Source: Pocillopora verrucosa (lineage: Eukaryota; Cnidaria; Anthozoa; Scleractinia; Pocilloporidae). From it: DNA of 64,000 nt. This document shows, piece by piece, positions 23,316 to 36,200 of this stretch. How positions within the stretch are numbered: position 1 is the stretch's first letter; each line of letters opens with the position of its first letter. Both the position numbers and the translations under genes were made by a program. The notes beneath the pieces were generated by a model. That model was not told the DNA's origin and ran no database searches. It worked only from the letters and a program-made list of their open reading frames with translations. The DNA lies in contig NC_089319.1 in the NCBI RefSeq assembly GCF_036669915.1, positions 13,126,471 through 13,190,470 of the forward strand. Reading direction: 5' to 3'.

Positions 23316-24217
23316 CATAAACAAACCCAGAAGGCTTTGCTAAAGAGAGTGAAAAGTTTAGATGAGAAAAAGTTTAGATGACAATAAACGGAGAAGTGTC
23401 ACGAATTGTGAACGATATATTCTATTAAATTCGCTGATTGCATCCTATGCGTAATACAAGAATATCATCTCAATGAGTAATTATCATTTCTCTCAGTTTG
23501 TTGTTATTCAAAAGAAAAAAGGAAAGATGTTTATGTTTAGTAAAGGATTCAATTACATATTACAACTTGACGCTAAACAGCTTAAATAAATAAACTGCCT
23601 TCCCTATAAAAACTCAGATTAATATTAAAACTAATCATTTATCACCCTCACACGAAATACTCATCGCCATATACTTATGTATTAAAGCAATGTCAATTGA
23701 ATTCTAGTCATAAATTCTGTTGTTGTTTCCACGAATTTTCACTTTGAAAGAAGACCCACCGTCACCACCCCTCTTCTTCTTAAATATGTTCCCTACTTGA
23801 ATTGCAGGTCAACTGGCATCAATTCGGTTTTCAGTTCACTATAACTTAACTTAAAACACTCTATAAATGTCACATAATATTCTTCAAAGAACGCATTTCA
23901 AAGATTAGCGTTATTCATACAATGGAGTGAAATAATGAAAAATTGGCTCGGTACCCAGCTCAACCAATAATTTTGGTCACGCCGATGTTGAAGAGATAGT
24001 GTGACTCATCGTTGAGAGAATGCGTTACAAAAAATCGACTGAAGTCACGATGACTAGCATTAGACCGAGTCACTAATATTACTAAAGCGTAGTAGAGACC
24101 TTGTTTTAAATTTTGTCTGGATTTTAAGTTATTGCAGGAATACTTGTGCACGCCATTTTAGTATGTGAAGGAGAGGTTGCTTATTCATACTGAAAACCAT
24201 TCCCGTAGGGAAACAGT

Positions 24218-27200
24218 TTAATCACTGAAGAGTCGATGCTTTGTGTCTTCTTCATCTTCGCCAGTGTCCGAGCCACATTCGGAAGCGACTGGAGATGGTG
24301 GTTCCGAGCTTGGGCGTGGATAAGTGAAATTCGATTGCTGAAAAATAGCATCAAATGTTTAATGTCCAAAAATTAATTGACAGTCATGTGATCAATCACA
24401 AATCAACTTGAATGGTACAAAAATGCTTTGCTTCGCCAACAAAAAATAAAGGTTCAAACGGTCAAAAACTAAACGGTTATCAAGCCCAGCTTTGTTACCT
24501 ACCGATTACGGGTTCAAAAGTGTCCTATATCGGTAAATAGTGCAGAAAAAGTTACACAAAATGTTAATTTAGTGTTTTGTCAGGATACAGGAACATTTGA
24601 GGAATGCTTCCGTCAGCTCTACACAAATCATCTTTGTACACCTCCCGTGCGAGGCGAAGTCATGACATGCCATTGTTAACCGATCGTGTAGCTTTAGAAG
24701 TTTTCAATTCAATGCTGTAAGTAATTTGGGACAGTTATCCATATTTGTATTTTCTTTAATACTCACACCACCCTCCTAAGGTCGCTTAGTCCTTCACTTT
24801 GTTATAGATACTGTAAATTCCCATCAGCAGATTAGCTCCATGTGATATTTAATTTTGTTCTGACTAGCTGCTGTGATCACTGACTTTGATAACTGTTTTA
24901 TAATATTTTGGTTTCAAAAGACAGTTAAGTACGGAATTCAGAAAGAACTACAGGTCGTAGAATGACGCTAGAAGAAGATGTTGCAGAGTTGTCTCACATG
25001 CAAAACAGAAAATCCGCCGCATCCCACATATTTATGAGTATTTGGCTCGAGTTCATGACGTACAAACCGAGCACAACAAGGTCCATGCGTCGTGAATGAG
25101 AACCAAATATTTTCCCGTCCGGCTCTCTCACTCAGTTAATAAGCATTTTTTTCATATGACCACGAAGTCTTGAAAATTTCGAAAATTTTATTTTAAGTTA
25201 AATGGGATACGGCGTATAGGGGACAACTACAAAAAAAGATTCTACAATATTACTTTTTGTCATTTAATTATTGGTTGAAAGTCAATTTGACAATCTATTC
25301 TTAAATCATCTTTCTCTTGCGGAACAGGATACTCATATATATGTAAAATGCGGCGAATTTTCTTTTTTACATGTGAGACATGTATTCTGCAACACTTCCT
25401 TCTAGCGTCACTCTACCTCAGTAAATAAGTATACAAGCTTGAAAAGAGGACAGCATTAATTACCCATTAACCAACATCACTGGGAGCTCACCGCTTCCTC
25501 GGTCATGTTCGGCTTCTCGTATTTGTCCGGTTGAAGATGATGCAAGGCAAGTAACCGTGCTCGGGTGTAATACTGAAACAAGAAACAGGAGTTTTAGATC
25601 AGTTTTCACTTCACAGTACACAGGTTTGCTGCTGCCGGAGCTTATTCCTAATTCTGTAACACTAAGCCACCAGAAGTATTATCACTCCTCCTGGAAAGGA
25701 GTCCTTCGCAGGACACCACAAGGAATAAAGTTCCCTAGCGGAGTGCTGGTATCTAGTTACACTTCTGGATGGAGAGATGGTCAGTCATAGCGAAGTGCAC
25801 GGTCTGAAAAGACAAGCAAACTCAGACCTTTCGACCAATGGGTCATATGCAGCATTCCGCTGGCCAGTTGGTCGGCAACGCAAGGTTTTTTCTGCCTCAT
25901 TGAAAGTGCTGCAACATGAGCGTTTCCTTGCCCTAGAGAAAGTTTGAAGCCTTGAACAAGGCGAGCCTCGCAGGTTCGCCTTAAACATAATCGTGGAGAA
26001 AAAACACTCGTGCTTTTCGCAGGTTAAGTTTTCACGAGCACTGATTGTAGCAATCAGTTTTTAGTTTTCTCCGGAAAGTGAAAGGGATCTCACCCGGTGA
26101 AGACTCCTCCAATCCAATAATTCACTAAGACGCTCGGTCCTGTTCCTCTGAATGATTCGCTGTCTTCTTGTCAGTTTGCAAAAGCTCATCATGTACTGAA
26201 ACAGAGAGCGTACACCATAATATCAGTTTGAAAGTTTAGTCTGGATATGACTCGCACAGCAAAAAAGAACTTACTCCGAATTCTGTTGCATGAGGTGACT
26301 GCTGGTCTATTGAAGGCTACCCCCTACATATCGTCATTTTTCCTAACAATTTGCTTGTAAAAATTTGTTCATACTACATGTCGTAGAGAGACACGGTGAG
26401 AGGAGAGTTTCGTGACCTTGAACGCAACAGAATGATCCGGACCAGGGGATTGTTTAATTGAATTTGGGAAGTAATCCGGGCTTGCACTGGTTTCAGTTAG
26501 CATATCTTCACTTTTTGATTGTTTGCGAAAATTCAAGTTTTCTTGCGCCTCAGTTTTGTACTTCTTGATTTCGTTTTGTGACACTCGATTTTTAATAGCT
26601 TTACAATAATAACTTGCCATCCCCTTATAACATTCATGCATTTTGCATCACAGATTATGGTGTGTTAAGATTCACAAAACGCAGCGGAAACAAAGCAATA
26701 GACAACAGGCCATCTCTATGGATAAAGTGCTGAAAGATTACCCTGGTTGTATTTTTTTTTCTCTCACGACTGAATGCACTGTATGCGCTCTCATAACAAG
26801 CAAAAAAATTCCGTGCACACCATTGCATTAGTGGAAAATAGAGGGGGCTGCTCTGTCAAATGCAAGGTTTCATTTAATTATAGCAGAATTTTCAGTTGAG
26901 ATTACGCGGTGGATTGGGGTTAGAAGGACTCAAAAGGAATTTTAGGGGTTGGCAGGGTTGTGGGCAGTTTTTACCTGAGGCAAGCTAGCAACACAGATGG
27001 TGCTCAATATGACTGGGTGTTCTGTAGTTAAGCCGAGTAACGCAAATCAGACTGTGTTACATGTCGTCTAACCTGCGTGAGTTCATCAATTGACTCTTCA
27101 GCTGACTTGAATCTCCTGTCCACAAGATAAATGCCGTAGGATGTAGGATCAGTCACGTGTTCTGCCATGAACCGACCAAATCCTGACAGATTAGTGGACA

Positions 27201-30200
27201 CGGAGGGGATTCCCATCACGGTACACTCCGCTGTGCAAAGGAAAGTCAAAATATTGTGCCATCGTCAACCAAATGCGACATCCAATTAACAACTTAGAAA
27301 TAATCGGCAAAACACAAGGAAAAGCAAAAACAAACAAAGATATCTAACGATGCGACGAGCCATTTACGTCTCTCATGAGATTTATAAAGGAACAATGTGA
27401 GAAATCGCTTGACTTCAAATGTATTTCGTGATTTGAAGGCACGAATGAAAATGTTTGAAAGATTTTTAGATGCACGAGTCCTACGTAGTTCAAATCCTAA
27501 AGACCTCAAAATTACTAACATAGTTTCTTTGAACTGAATAGTAACGATATTTTTGACAGGTAAATCAAGCCAAAGACTGTTTCCATATCACTTTTGTGTT
27601 CATCCTAAAATAAAGTGCTCGATTCAGAGCATCACACTTCAAGAATATGAAAAGTAGGAATTAAAACCCTGAGCCTAACCATTATCCAAAAGCAAATGTG
27701 TATGTAACATTTGATAATTCATAAATGGATCCTATAATGTTAGAATAGAAATAGGTTGTTGTACCTGGAGTGTAACCCCAAGGCTCATAATAAGAAGGAA
27801 ACACCCCCAAATGGCAGCCACGCACAAACTCGCTGTAGTCAATGGGAAGAAGTGGACTAATGGTGGATAAGAATTCAGGATGGAAAATAACCTAAGATAA
27901 CAGCAAAACAAAAAAGTCAGTTATTTATCACTGTCCTGAGTTCAAGACTGCAGGGAAGGGGAGGGGAGGGGAGGGGGAAGGGAAGGGGTGGGGGAAAGGG
28001 AGGGGAGTGGAAATGTAGGTGCGCGTTTCGGAAACATCTCGGCAGGATGTTGCGTAGAAGACATAAACAGTCTCATCCACGTGTTGCAATGTCAAACGTC
28101 AAGCAACGCGTTTTCTATGGAAAGAATGCAAGAATTAAGAAATGACTGCCAGGAGACTGTGAACAGAGAAATGAATAAAGACTTACCTTGACTCTGTCCT
28201 CAGGTTTATTGAAAAGATTTGTCCTTCGAAGGTGACACAGAATAGGGTCCACAGAATCTTCTAACATATTGTGAGTTACAATGGCGGGAAGGTTTGGACG
28301 CTGCAAATTATCAACCAAGCGTCAAATATTTTAATTGAACTAATTTAGCAATGATTATCCATGACTCGATCTATCGATTTCGTAGCTGAGCCACTAAAGT
28401 CGAGAAACGCGAATGAAGTATTGAGAGACAGAGATGGTTACGAATAATAAGATTAACACAGTTTATAAACACCAAGTTTAAAAAATGAATGATGCTGCCC
28501 GGCTTTATACCAAAGACGTATTTTGTGTTATCATAATTTTAAAATAAATAAACTGTGACGAGATTCCTTTTCGGGAAAGATGACCTCTCTCAAATCTACC
28601 TCGCTCCCAACATGAGGCTTCGTAGCTCAGTTGATAGTAGCGCCTAACTAGTATCTGCTGCGTCCGGGTGAGAGAGTACAACAGCGGTGGCTCTTCGTCA
28701 GAGCGAATAGGGAGTAGTGGGTTGTGTGTGTGTTTCTATGCAGAAAATGGAGCTACGCTATTGGTGGGAACATGGTAACTAAAAAAAAAAACCAAGAATA
28801 AATCAGTGAATGAAAAGTGTTCGTTGATACGGGTATCGGTAATAATCTAAAAATAATCTAATGATCAATAATGATAGCGTAGCTCCATCTTCCTTCATGA
28901 ATCGCTCTGACGGAGGGCCAACGCTCGAAACGTCATCTTCGAAACTCTTAATGGTGGCCAATTTACGTTATCAACTAAGTTGATAATATCAAAATACCTT
29001 AGTATCTGGAGCCACGGGTTCGAATCCTGTCGAAACCTGAATTTTTTCAGGTTTCTTTTCTGCAGTAGCTTAAATTGCAGTTCACCCGCAAGGAGCACTT
29101 CTTTCCGTGTAAGTAGTCTTGTTGATTATTTACGACTGATAAATATTCAATTGCGACTTGGTCACTGGCGATTTCTCGCGCTTGGGGTTGTTGACGCACA
29201 TTTCTGATAAGTTCCTTTTTACGTCAACCCTGATTGGTTGATGTGACTACTTGGTTTCAAGACATTACTGTGTCAATAAATGCGCCATTTTCTTGCTCGA
29301 AAACTAAATAGAGTGTTTTCTGCACACGATAGTACGTTTTAATTATTGTTTCAAATCTTGTATTGTTGTAGCAATTTTTTCGGCCAAGAAAAACCAGTCA
29401 ATGTTACCTTGGCGCCAAGGATGCATCTCTTCAGCTTGATGATCTCATCTGCCTCTAAAAGCTTATTGCCATCCGGAAGCTTTCCCCTGTGTTCAAGATG
29501 AAAATAGTTATAACTAAACGGTTTACAACTAAAATATTTCAAATTCTTTAATCATAAGAGAATTGAGGTGAATAGTGGCGAAGTTAATTAATATTCAATT
29601 CGTTCCTGTGGTTCTCGAGTGGTCGATTTCGATATAGACAATTGACCTCTGAAGGAATATGGGCGGTTGATTTGCAAATTCTTCCTACCCCTAAACATAT
29701 CTATCATGCGACAGGATGGAAAACAAACTTCTTCAGGGTTCATTGCGACTATGATAACCTCGCAATCTTGCGCAGGGATCAGATATGAATGCAAAAACGA
29801 CCACGCAATTTTTTTCCTCCTACAATGAATGAAAGAAGCTATGAAACAAAATGACATGATCATCACCAACATAATGCTACAGGGACTTACCCAAGACAAG
29901 ACTCGTAAATCCGTTTTCCAATTTTATCTTGGATTTCAGAGACTGTGTCACTAAGAAGAGGGAACAAATCATAGAAGTGAATGAAAACAGAGTGTTCATT
30001 GTTATCGTTATTGTTATTACTAGTACCATTATCACTACACTTGTCATCGGTCTTACTTTCACAAATAGCATCACTATGATCATTCTCGTATTCTCATTAT
30101 CAGATTAATCACCACCACTTAAATTCGTGAACTTTGAGATATTTAGAATTTAAGATATTTAGTAATTTTACTACACTAACGCACGAAGAGTAATAAAATA

Positions 30201-33200
30201 TTAAGTTACGATTTCACGGCAGATATACGCACTAGTGTAACGGCAATTTTCAATTGAGTGTCGAAAGTAATCTGCGATTGCATTGGTTTTTCTTTTCTTC
30301 GCTCTGTGACTGGTCCAGAAAACTCGCACGACTTTCTCAACCAATCAGATGCAAAACTGAAACCAATTAGGACTTGGACGCCCGCGTTTTCCCGCGCTTT
30401 AGGTAGTTTGGTTGTTTTTATTTTGAGTTCTCATTGGCTCTTTTAAAGATATGTTCCTTCCTCCCGATTGGCCGTTGTGATTACTATGTCGATTACTATG
30501 GGTTTGGCCGCGCCTGAGTAGTATTTCTATGGCAAGTGAGTGCGTTTATTGCAGTATTAATCATATCCATTTCTAGCCGTGAAAAAATATTCAACAACCG
30601 GAAAAATTTATAGGTTAACACTACATAGCTTACAATAAATCACCAAACCAAGGAACAGTGTTTTCACCTGAGCTGTTTAGTGACAGCTTGTCCTTTCAGT
30701 GAATCAACATTGAAGTTGCTAGTCCGCGCGGGAAAGATTAGAAATGCGACTACAGTAACATCACTGCCACTGGACTGAAAGAAAACAAGAAAAACCGCAC
30801 ACTCACAATAAAAAATCGGGGAATTTCATCCTTGAGAAAAAGTACCCAGAGATAGGGTCGAAGTAGTTGTTGACTCCACCTGCTACAGAAATCAAGTGAT
30901 TTATTTATTACTGTAAGATCGCTATGAGTAATAATCTCACATCTATCTAGCTGACGCATTCCTTTTGATAAGAACAAGCTTCACAATTCTAGGAAGTTAT
31001 CAAATCTACAAATACACCTGTTTTTGCTTTGAAGTTGGGTAATTGTCTCAAAAATATACAAATAAATCAGCATTCATCATTTTTTCATGTACATCATGAA
31101 CAACCTACCTTTTTCTTCAATTTTTAATTTCATACTAATTTATCTCTAGTTAGAGGTACACTGTTGATACAATAATTTTTATCTCCTCTAAAAACATGAG
31201 AATATCATCATCAATATTGTTGTTCTTATCAATGTCATGCAACAGTATCGGGGCAAAAATACCTTTAACAGGTGATTAAGCCTGGCTAATGCTTCAATGT
31301 ACAAGTCAGCTCCTTTGTTGAAGTACTCGTACCTTTTTGAATAGATACAGACAGCATATATCACAGGGTTTCTCTTGACCGTATGTAATATTCAAACTGG
31401 AACTCCCAAAATATAATTTCAACATGTAATTCTCATCTATACATTTCCTTGTCAGTCAGTTAGGAGAATTTAGTTTTGGATTTGGTTAAGGATAACACTC
31501 TGTGGCTGATGGTTTTGGTTCATTCCCATCACCTGCTTGTTGAATATTATATTACAACAGTGTGGAGAAATTTAATACTGATCACATCTGAGAGTTAGGA
31601 AGTGGTTGATGAATGATGGCCTACCTCCCAGCACTGAAGAAGAACAATGTCTTGTCCATATCAAAATCCAGATGTCTGAAAATGAATGTTATTTGAAAAA
31701 GTTGAGGTGTTAAGCTAAAAACCACACTAAAGCAGGTAATGAACAAAAAGGTTAAACTGAGATGTCAATGTTACATACCCATGAAAATGACCTCGCACAA
31801 AGTTACAAATCTTCTCTTTGGAAATGGCATGAAGATTTTGGAACTCATGTAGAGCTCTAAAAAAAGTTGAAACAAATAATAAAAAATGTTAAAAAATCTG
31901 GTTTCCTTTTTCAAGTAAATAAAATCTAGAAACAAGTTTAATAACCAAAAGATGGATTTTAATGCAGTATCTTTCACATAACTAGTAATTTTTTACTTGT
32001 ACTGTTGTACACTGTCCATACTATGTGTTCTAAATAAAATTCCAGTGACAAAATCTGTCAAAACTATGGCTAATCAATATTAACCCTTTCATTCCTACCC
32101 AAGTTGACTGTGGGGAGGAAAAGTGTTGCTGTAACTTTTGAGTTTGATGCTAAAATATTTTAGTAATTAACATTCACACATGGTCACCATCTTTCACAGC
32201 AATTTTACATGTCATTTTCATTTTCCTTAGATTTAGAGAACGACATTTAAGGTTTTTCTTAAAGAGTTGAATTGTAGCTTCTGGTGATTTTGTGTTCCAT
32301 TTAACAACATAGTTAACAATTGGTTCATTTGTCAGCGTGCATTCATCAAGATATGAAGCAGGCGGGAAGTTTGGAGAGCACAAAAGATGCATAAGAGTTG
32401 CTCAAGGCATAGCCAAGAGCAACTCTAGCTTCTTGAGTGCTCTTCAAACTTCCCAAGTGCTTCATATCTCAATGAATGTACAGCTGATGTATGAACCAAT
32501 TGTTTTATAACATTTTCAACCAGATAGAAAATTTTTTTTTCTCGTGGGATTTGTTTGCTGACCTCATGAGTGTGCACAATAGGAATATGAAGCATGCTTG
32601 CGTAATTGAATTTGATTACATAAATTTACTAGCTATGTTATAATCATATTTAATCAGGTACTTTAAAAAGATCTAATATTCATTTTGAGGTCAATTACTT
32701 TTAATTAATACATAACTCCATAAATGTCTGCTTTCTTATGAAAAAGAGAGAAAACAAAGATTTTTAAATAAATACACCTTGGATGAATCACAAAATAGAG
32801 GTGCAGAATGAAGAACAAAAAGAAAATACTTACGTGTATTTGATAACATTTAGACCATTGGGTAGAACAATTTCTGAAAAAAGAAAAAAATTGTATCAAA
32901 ATGTATCCTTATTGAACTATATTGAACTTTTATCACCAAAAAAATTTAAATGTTATCAAGCAAGAAAACACATCTCTGAAAATAACTAGATAAGGTTTAT
33001 CTTTTCCATTACATCCATTCAATTTGATGCAGAAATTAAGCAACAAAATGCCACTTTCACTAACAGATAGTAAAAGCTTGAGGCTCTAGTCAAATTTCTC
33101 TAGTGACAGCCATAAAAATGTGGCCACATGACTTACCAGCTCTTCTTTTAAGTAAATGCTCTGCTTCATCTGCTGTGATGTGTGACACAGTAGTGAATAC

Positions 33201-36200
33201 ATGGGCATTGTTTGCAGCTGCTCGCTCAAGGCAGTAACGATGATAAATCTTGCGATCTCCAGCTTCCTGAAATCAGGATGAAGAGACAACCTATCAGGTC
33301 ACTGCTGCAGAGCTTTAAATTTGAAATAAAAATCAAAAGGCTAGTACAAGGAAGGAAGGAAGGAAAGCAAAGAGACCCAAACATAGGTTTTACTCAATAA
33401 TGAAATACATTCTCTACTAACCTTATCAACATCAAACTGATGAACACAATCAGCAAAAATGAAAAGGAAAAACATATTTAGGATAGTTTCAAGCAAGTCA
33501 CATAAAGATTTCTTTGGTTTACAACACAGAGCAACCTTTGGCAATAGATTTGAAACTCTACAGCTAAAAAATGTGATGATATTAAGTGAAATGAGAAATT
33601 CAGCCGATAGATGACTTGTGCTCAACTGTGTAGAATAATTGTGAGCTTTTCAATGTATGTGGATCATGACAAGTTCTTCTCAGGTGATGATGTCAGCTGG
33701 TTATAATCACCTAAGAGGAACTTGTCGTGATCAATATGCCAATATGCAGTTAATTGTGAAAACTGACACTTCAATGCTGGTTTTCAACAGCTGTATTGAT
33801 TACATTTGCACACTTCACAGCAAAAGCATTATATTTCAAGAGGTGAAAAGTAAGAACCTGAGTTCATCATCCAATGATGACTATAAGCAAGCACTTATGA
33901 TGTTTTGAGGCATATTGGAAGTGACTTCATCAAGCTAAGCAATACACTTCTACCATTTCTGTTGCTGACAATCAGGCATGTTGATTATATTGTACCATAC
34001 ATTTATCTAAAAGCATTATCCAAGTTTTTACAATTTTTGATACCCTATGCTCACAGAACACTGAACATTCTATTACTAAAAGTAGTTACCAATAAGTTAA
34101 CAAATCACAGAGTAAAAACTTGGTTGACTTACCCTATCTAAATTATTATAGAAGTCCACATTGGCTGCACAAAGGTAACGGCCCAACAGTGTTGCATGTG
34201 TTGTGAAAATTGTTGCCACAGCTACATTTGTCATGCGCAGGAGAACCAATCCCACCCCAGCCTGCCACTCATGGAAATGTGCAGCTATAGGCAGGTCAGG
34301 TTCACATCTAGTACGAAACTGAGAACAAAAACATTACTGCATCAATTTATTGACCATTCATAATTAAACTACAATAATACTACAATAATACTACCGTAAT
34401 AATAATACTACAATAATACTACCGTAAAATTCAGCAATCAAACAGATTCCATGTGTCTGCACCCATATATTAATTTAATAGATCACAGATGATGTCAAAA
34501 TATGGTAAGAACAGGACAATTGCACACAAGGTACAGATGAGTGTGTCACTGATGTTCTTAACACATTTTGACATTCCTGATCTTTTACTGTACAGACCCA
34601 TGGCCACATGAAATCTATTTGTTTTATATAACCAAAAAGCAAAAATTTCTAAATAGTGATGTCATTTATACCTATTTCCTTTAATAGGTTACGTGTAAGA
34701 ACCAATCAAAATCTGTTTCTAATTAAAAAAGCACACCAATTTTATCCCCCTTTCCCTTAATCAAACCCCTTTCCCTCAACAATTTTCCCCTTTGTGTTCT
34801 GTTTGTCTCCCATTCCTTGTTTGTCTAAAGAAGAATCTTTAAATTTATAAAGCCATAGGCACTTATGCTCCAACATTACTGCACCTCTCCAATAAACTGT
34901 GCAACTAGGAATCCCAACACAACAGCATCATTAGACTCTGTGTCAAGGTCAGGGATACCAATGTGAGTTTTCTTCCAAAAGTCATTCTTCATTTGACCCA
35001 GCTTGTGGTAAATTGAGCCAATGTTGAAAAGAACCACCTAAACATTAATATTGTAAACAGTATAACTATTGAATGCAAATTTTATGACTTCCATAACTTG
35101 TAATTGTATTGATAACTAAGAGAAATCTCTTCTTTTTTCTGGGAATTTGTGTTTTGAGAGAAAGAGAGAGAGAAGCATTCAATTTTTCATATTTATCAAC
35201 ATTTTCAATGAAACTTGAAGTCCATAATTATCACTGATAGCTGTTCAAAAAACCATGTACGTTATTTTAATCAAGTAAAAGATTTCATGATATGTTCACT
35301 TTGACAAACAAATAACTATTCATCTATTCACCTTGGGATATCCATCAATCAACCATCTTCCAAAATGAGTCTGCATGAAAAATGACAAAAACATGAACAC
35401 TCCAATTTTATAATTGCTAAATGAAGTTATTTGGAGAGATATGGTACTGTCGCGACACAAGGTCTAGGTTGAAGACTTTGGTAGGTCATTGTGCTGTGTT
35501 CTTGGGCAAGACATTTCACTCTTACAAGCCTTGTTCCACCCATTAGTGTACAGGGTACTAGCAAACTGCTTGGGAAGCCTGATGAAATTCTGGGGGGAAG
35601 GAACCAGTGATACACTGGGAATTCCCATCTAGGGGATGTAGCAATACTCCTAGTGGTTTTGTGCCAAAGAAACTACAATGAACTCTCACAAATTTCTGCA
35701 AATGGCCAGCATATGATGCACCTGTTCAAATTTTTTTCAATTTTAAATTCATCTTTAGGCTTGTAAAGGACTTCCTAAGAGCATTCTAGCAAAGAGAGAC
35801 AGGTAGAAATACATTGTTCTGTCCATCTGGACAAGGCTGATGAGGTCCCATGTCAAATGATGTGACCTGACTTTACAGTGCCGTGCAACAATTTAGAAAA
35901 GTAAACCCAGATTTGTTAAAATCCAACACAATTAATGACTCAGTTAATAACCATTCACTTAGTTTTTTCTTTTGGTATAAGTAATAAATGTCTCATACCT
36001 CTACACCACTGTCTCTCATGGCCTGAATAGCACCTTTAATGGCAGGGTCTTCAGGTTCCACCATTTCGACCTCAGTCTTGCACTGCAGATCATTATAAAT
36101 TCCTATCAAGCAATACTTGTTTCCTAGTACATCAACTGCGGCAGGTGCCTTAGATCTGATCACAGTGTAGATCCCACCAACTAAATTCAAACACAAAAAG

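Larger units (their letters stand above)
20807..24217. other. Intergenic repeat cluster between BLTP3 and glycogen synthase
   Basis: No gene was recognised. The stretch from 20807 to about 21690 is featureless AT-rich DNA. From 21695 to 22570 it is a mosaic of a tandem duplication, a foldback element and a palindromic 'GGGCTAAC-CTCGAAA' module (separate entries). An A/C-rich low-complexity tract occupies about 23165-23315. The remainder up to 24217 should include the glycogen synthase 3' untranslated region. Confidence 0.6.

Noticed and set aside
25557..25790. 77-codon + strand frame beside glycogen synthase exon 18
   Set aside because: It overlaps the exon antisense and adjoining intron and has no family match.
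30750..30850. KDEIPRFFI as glycogen synthase exon 11
   Set aside because: It has plausible splice sites but wrong phase and poor similarity; 30774-30668 gives [20 protein letters not shown] in the correct phase.
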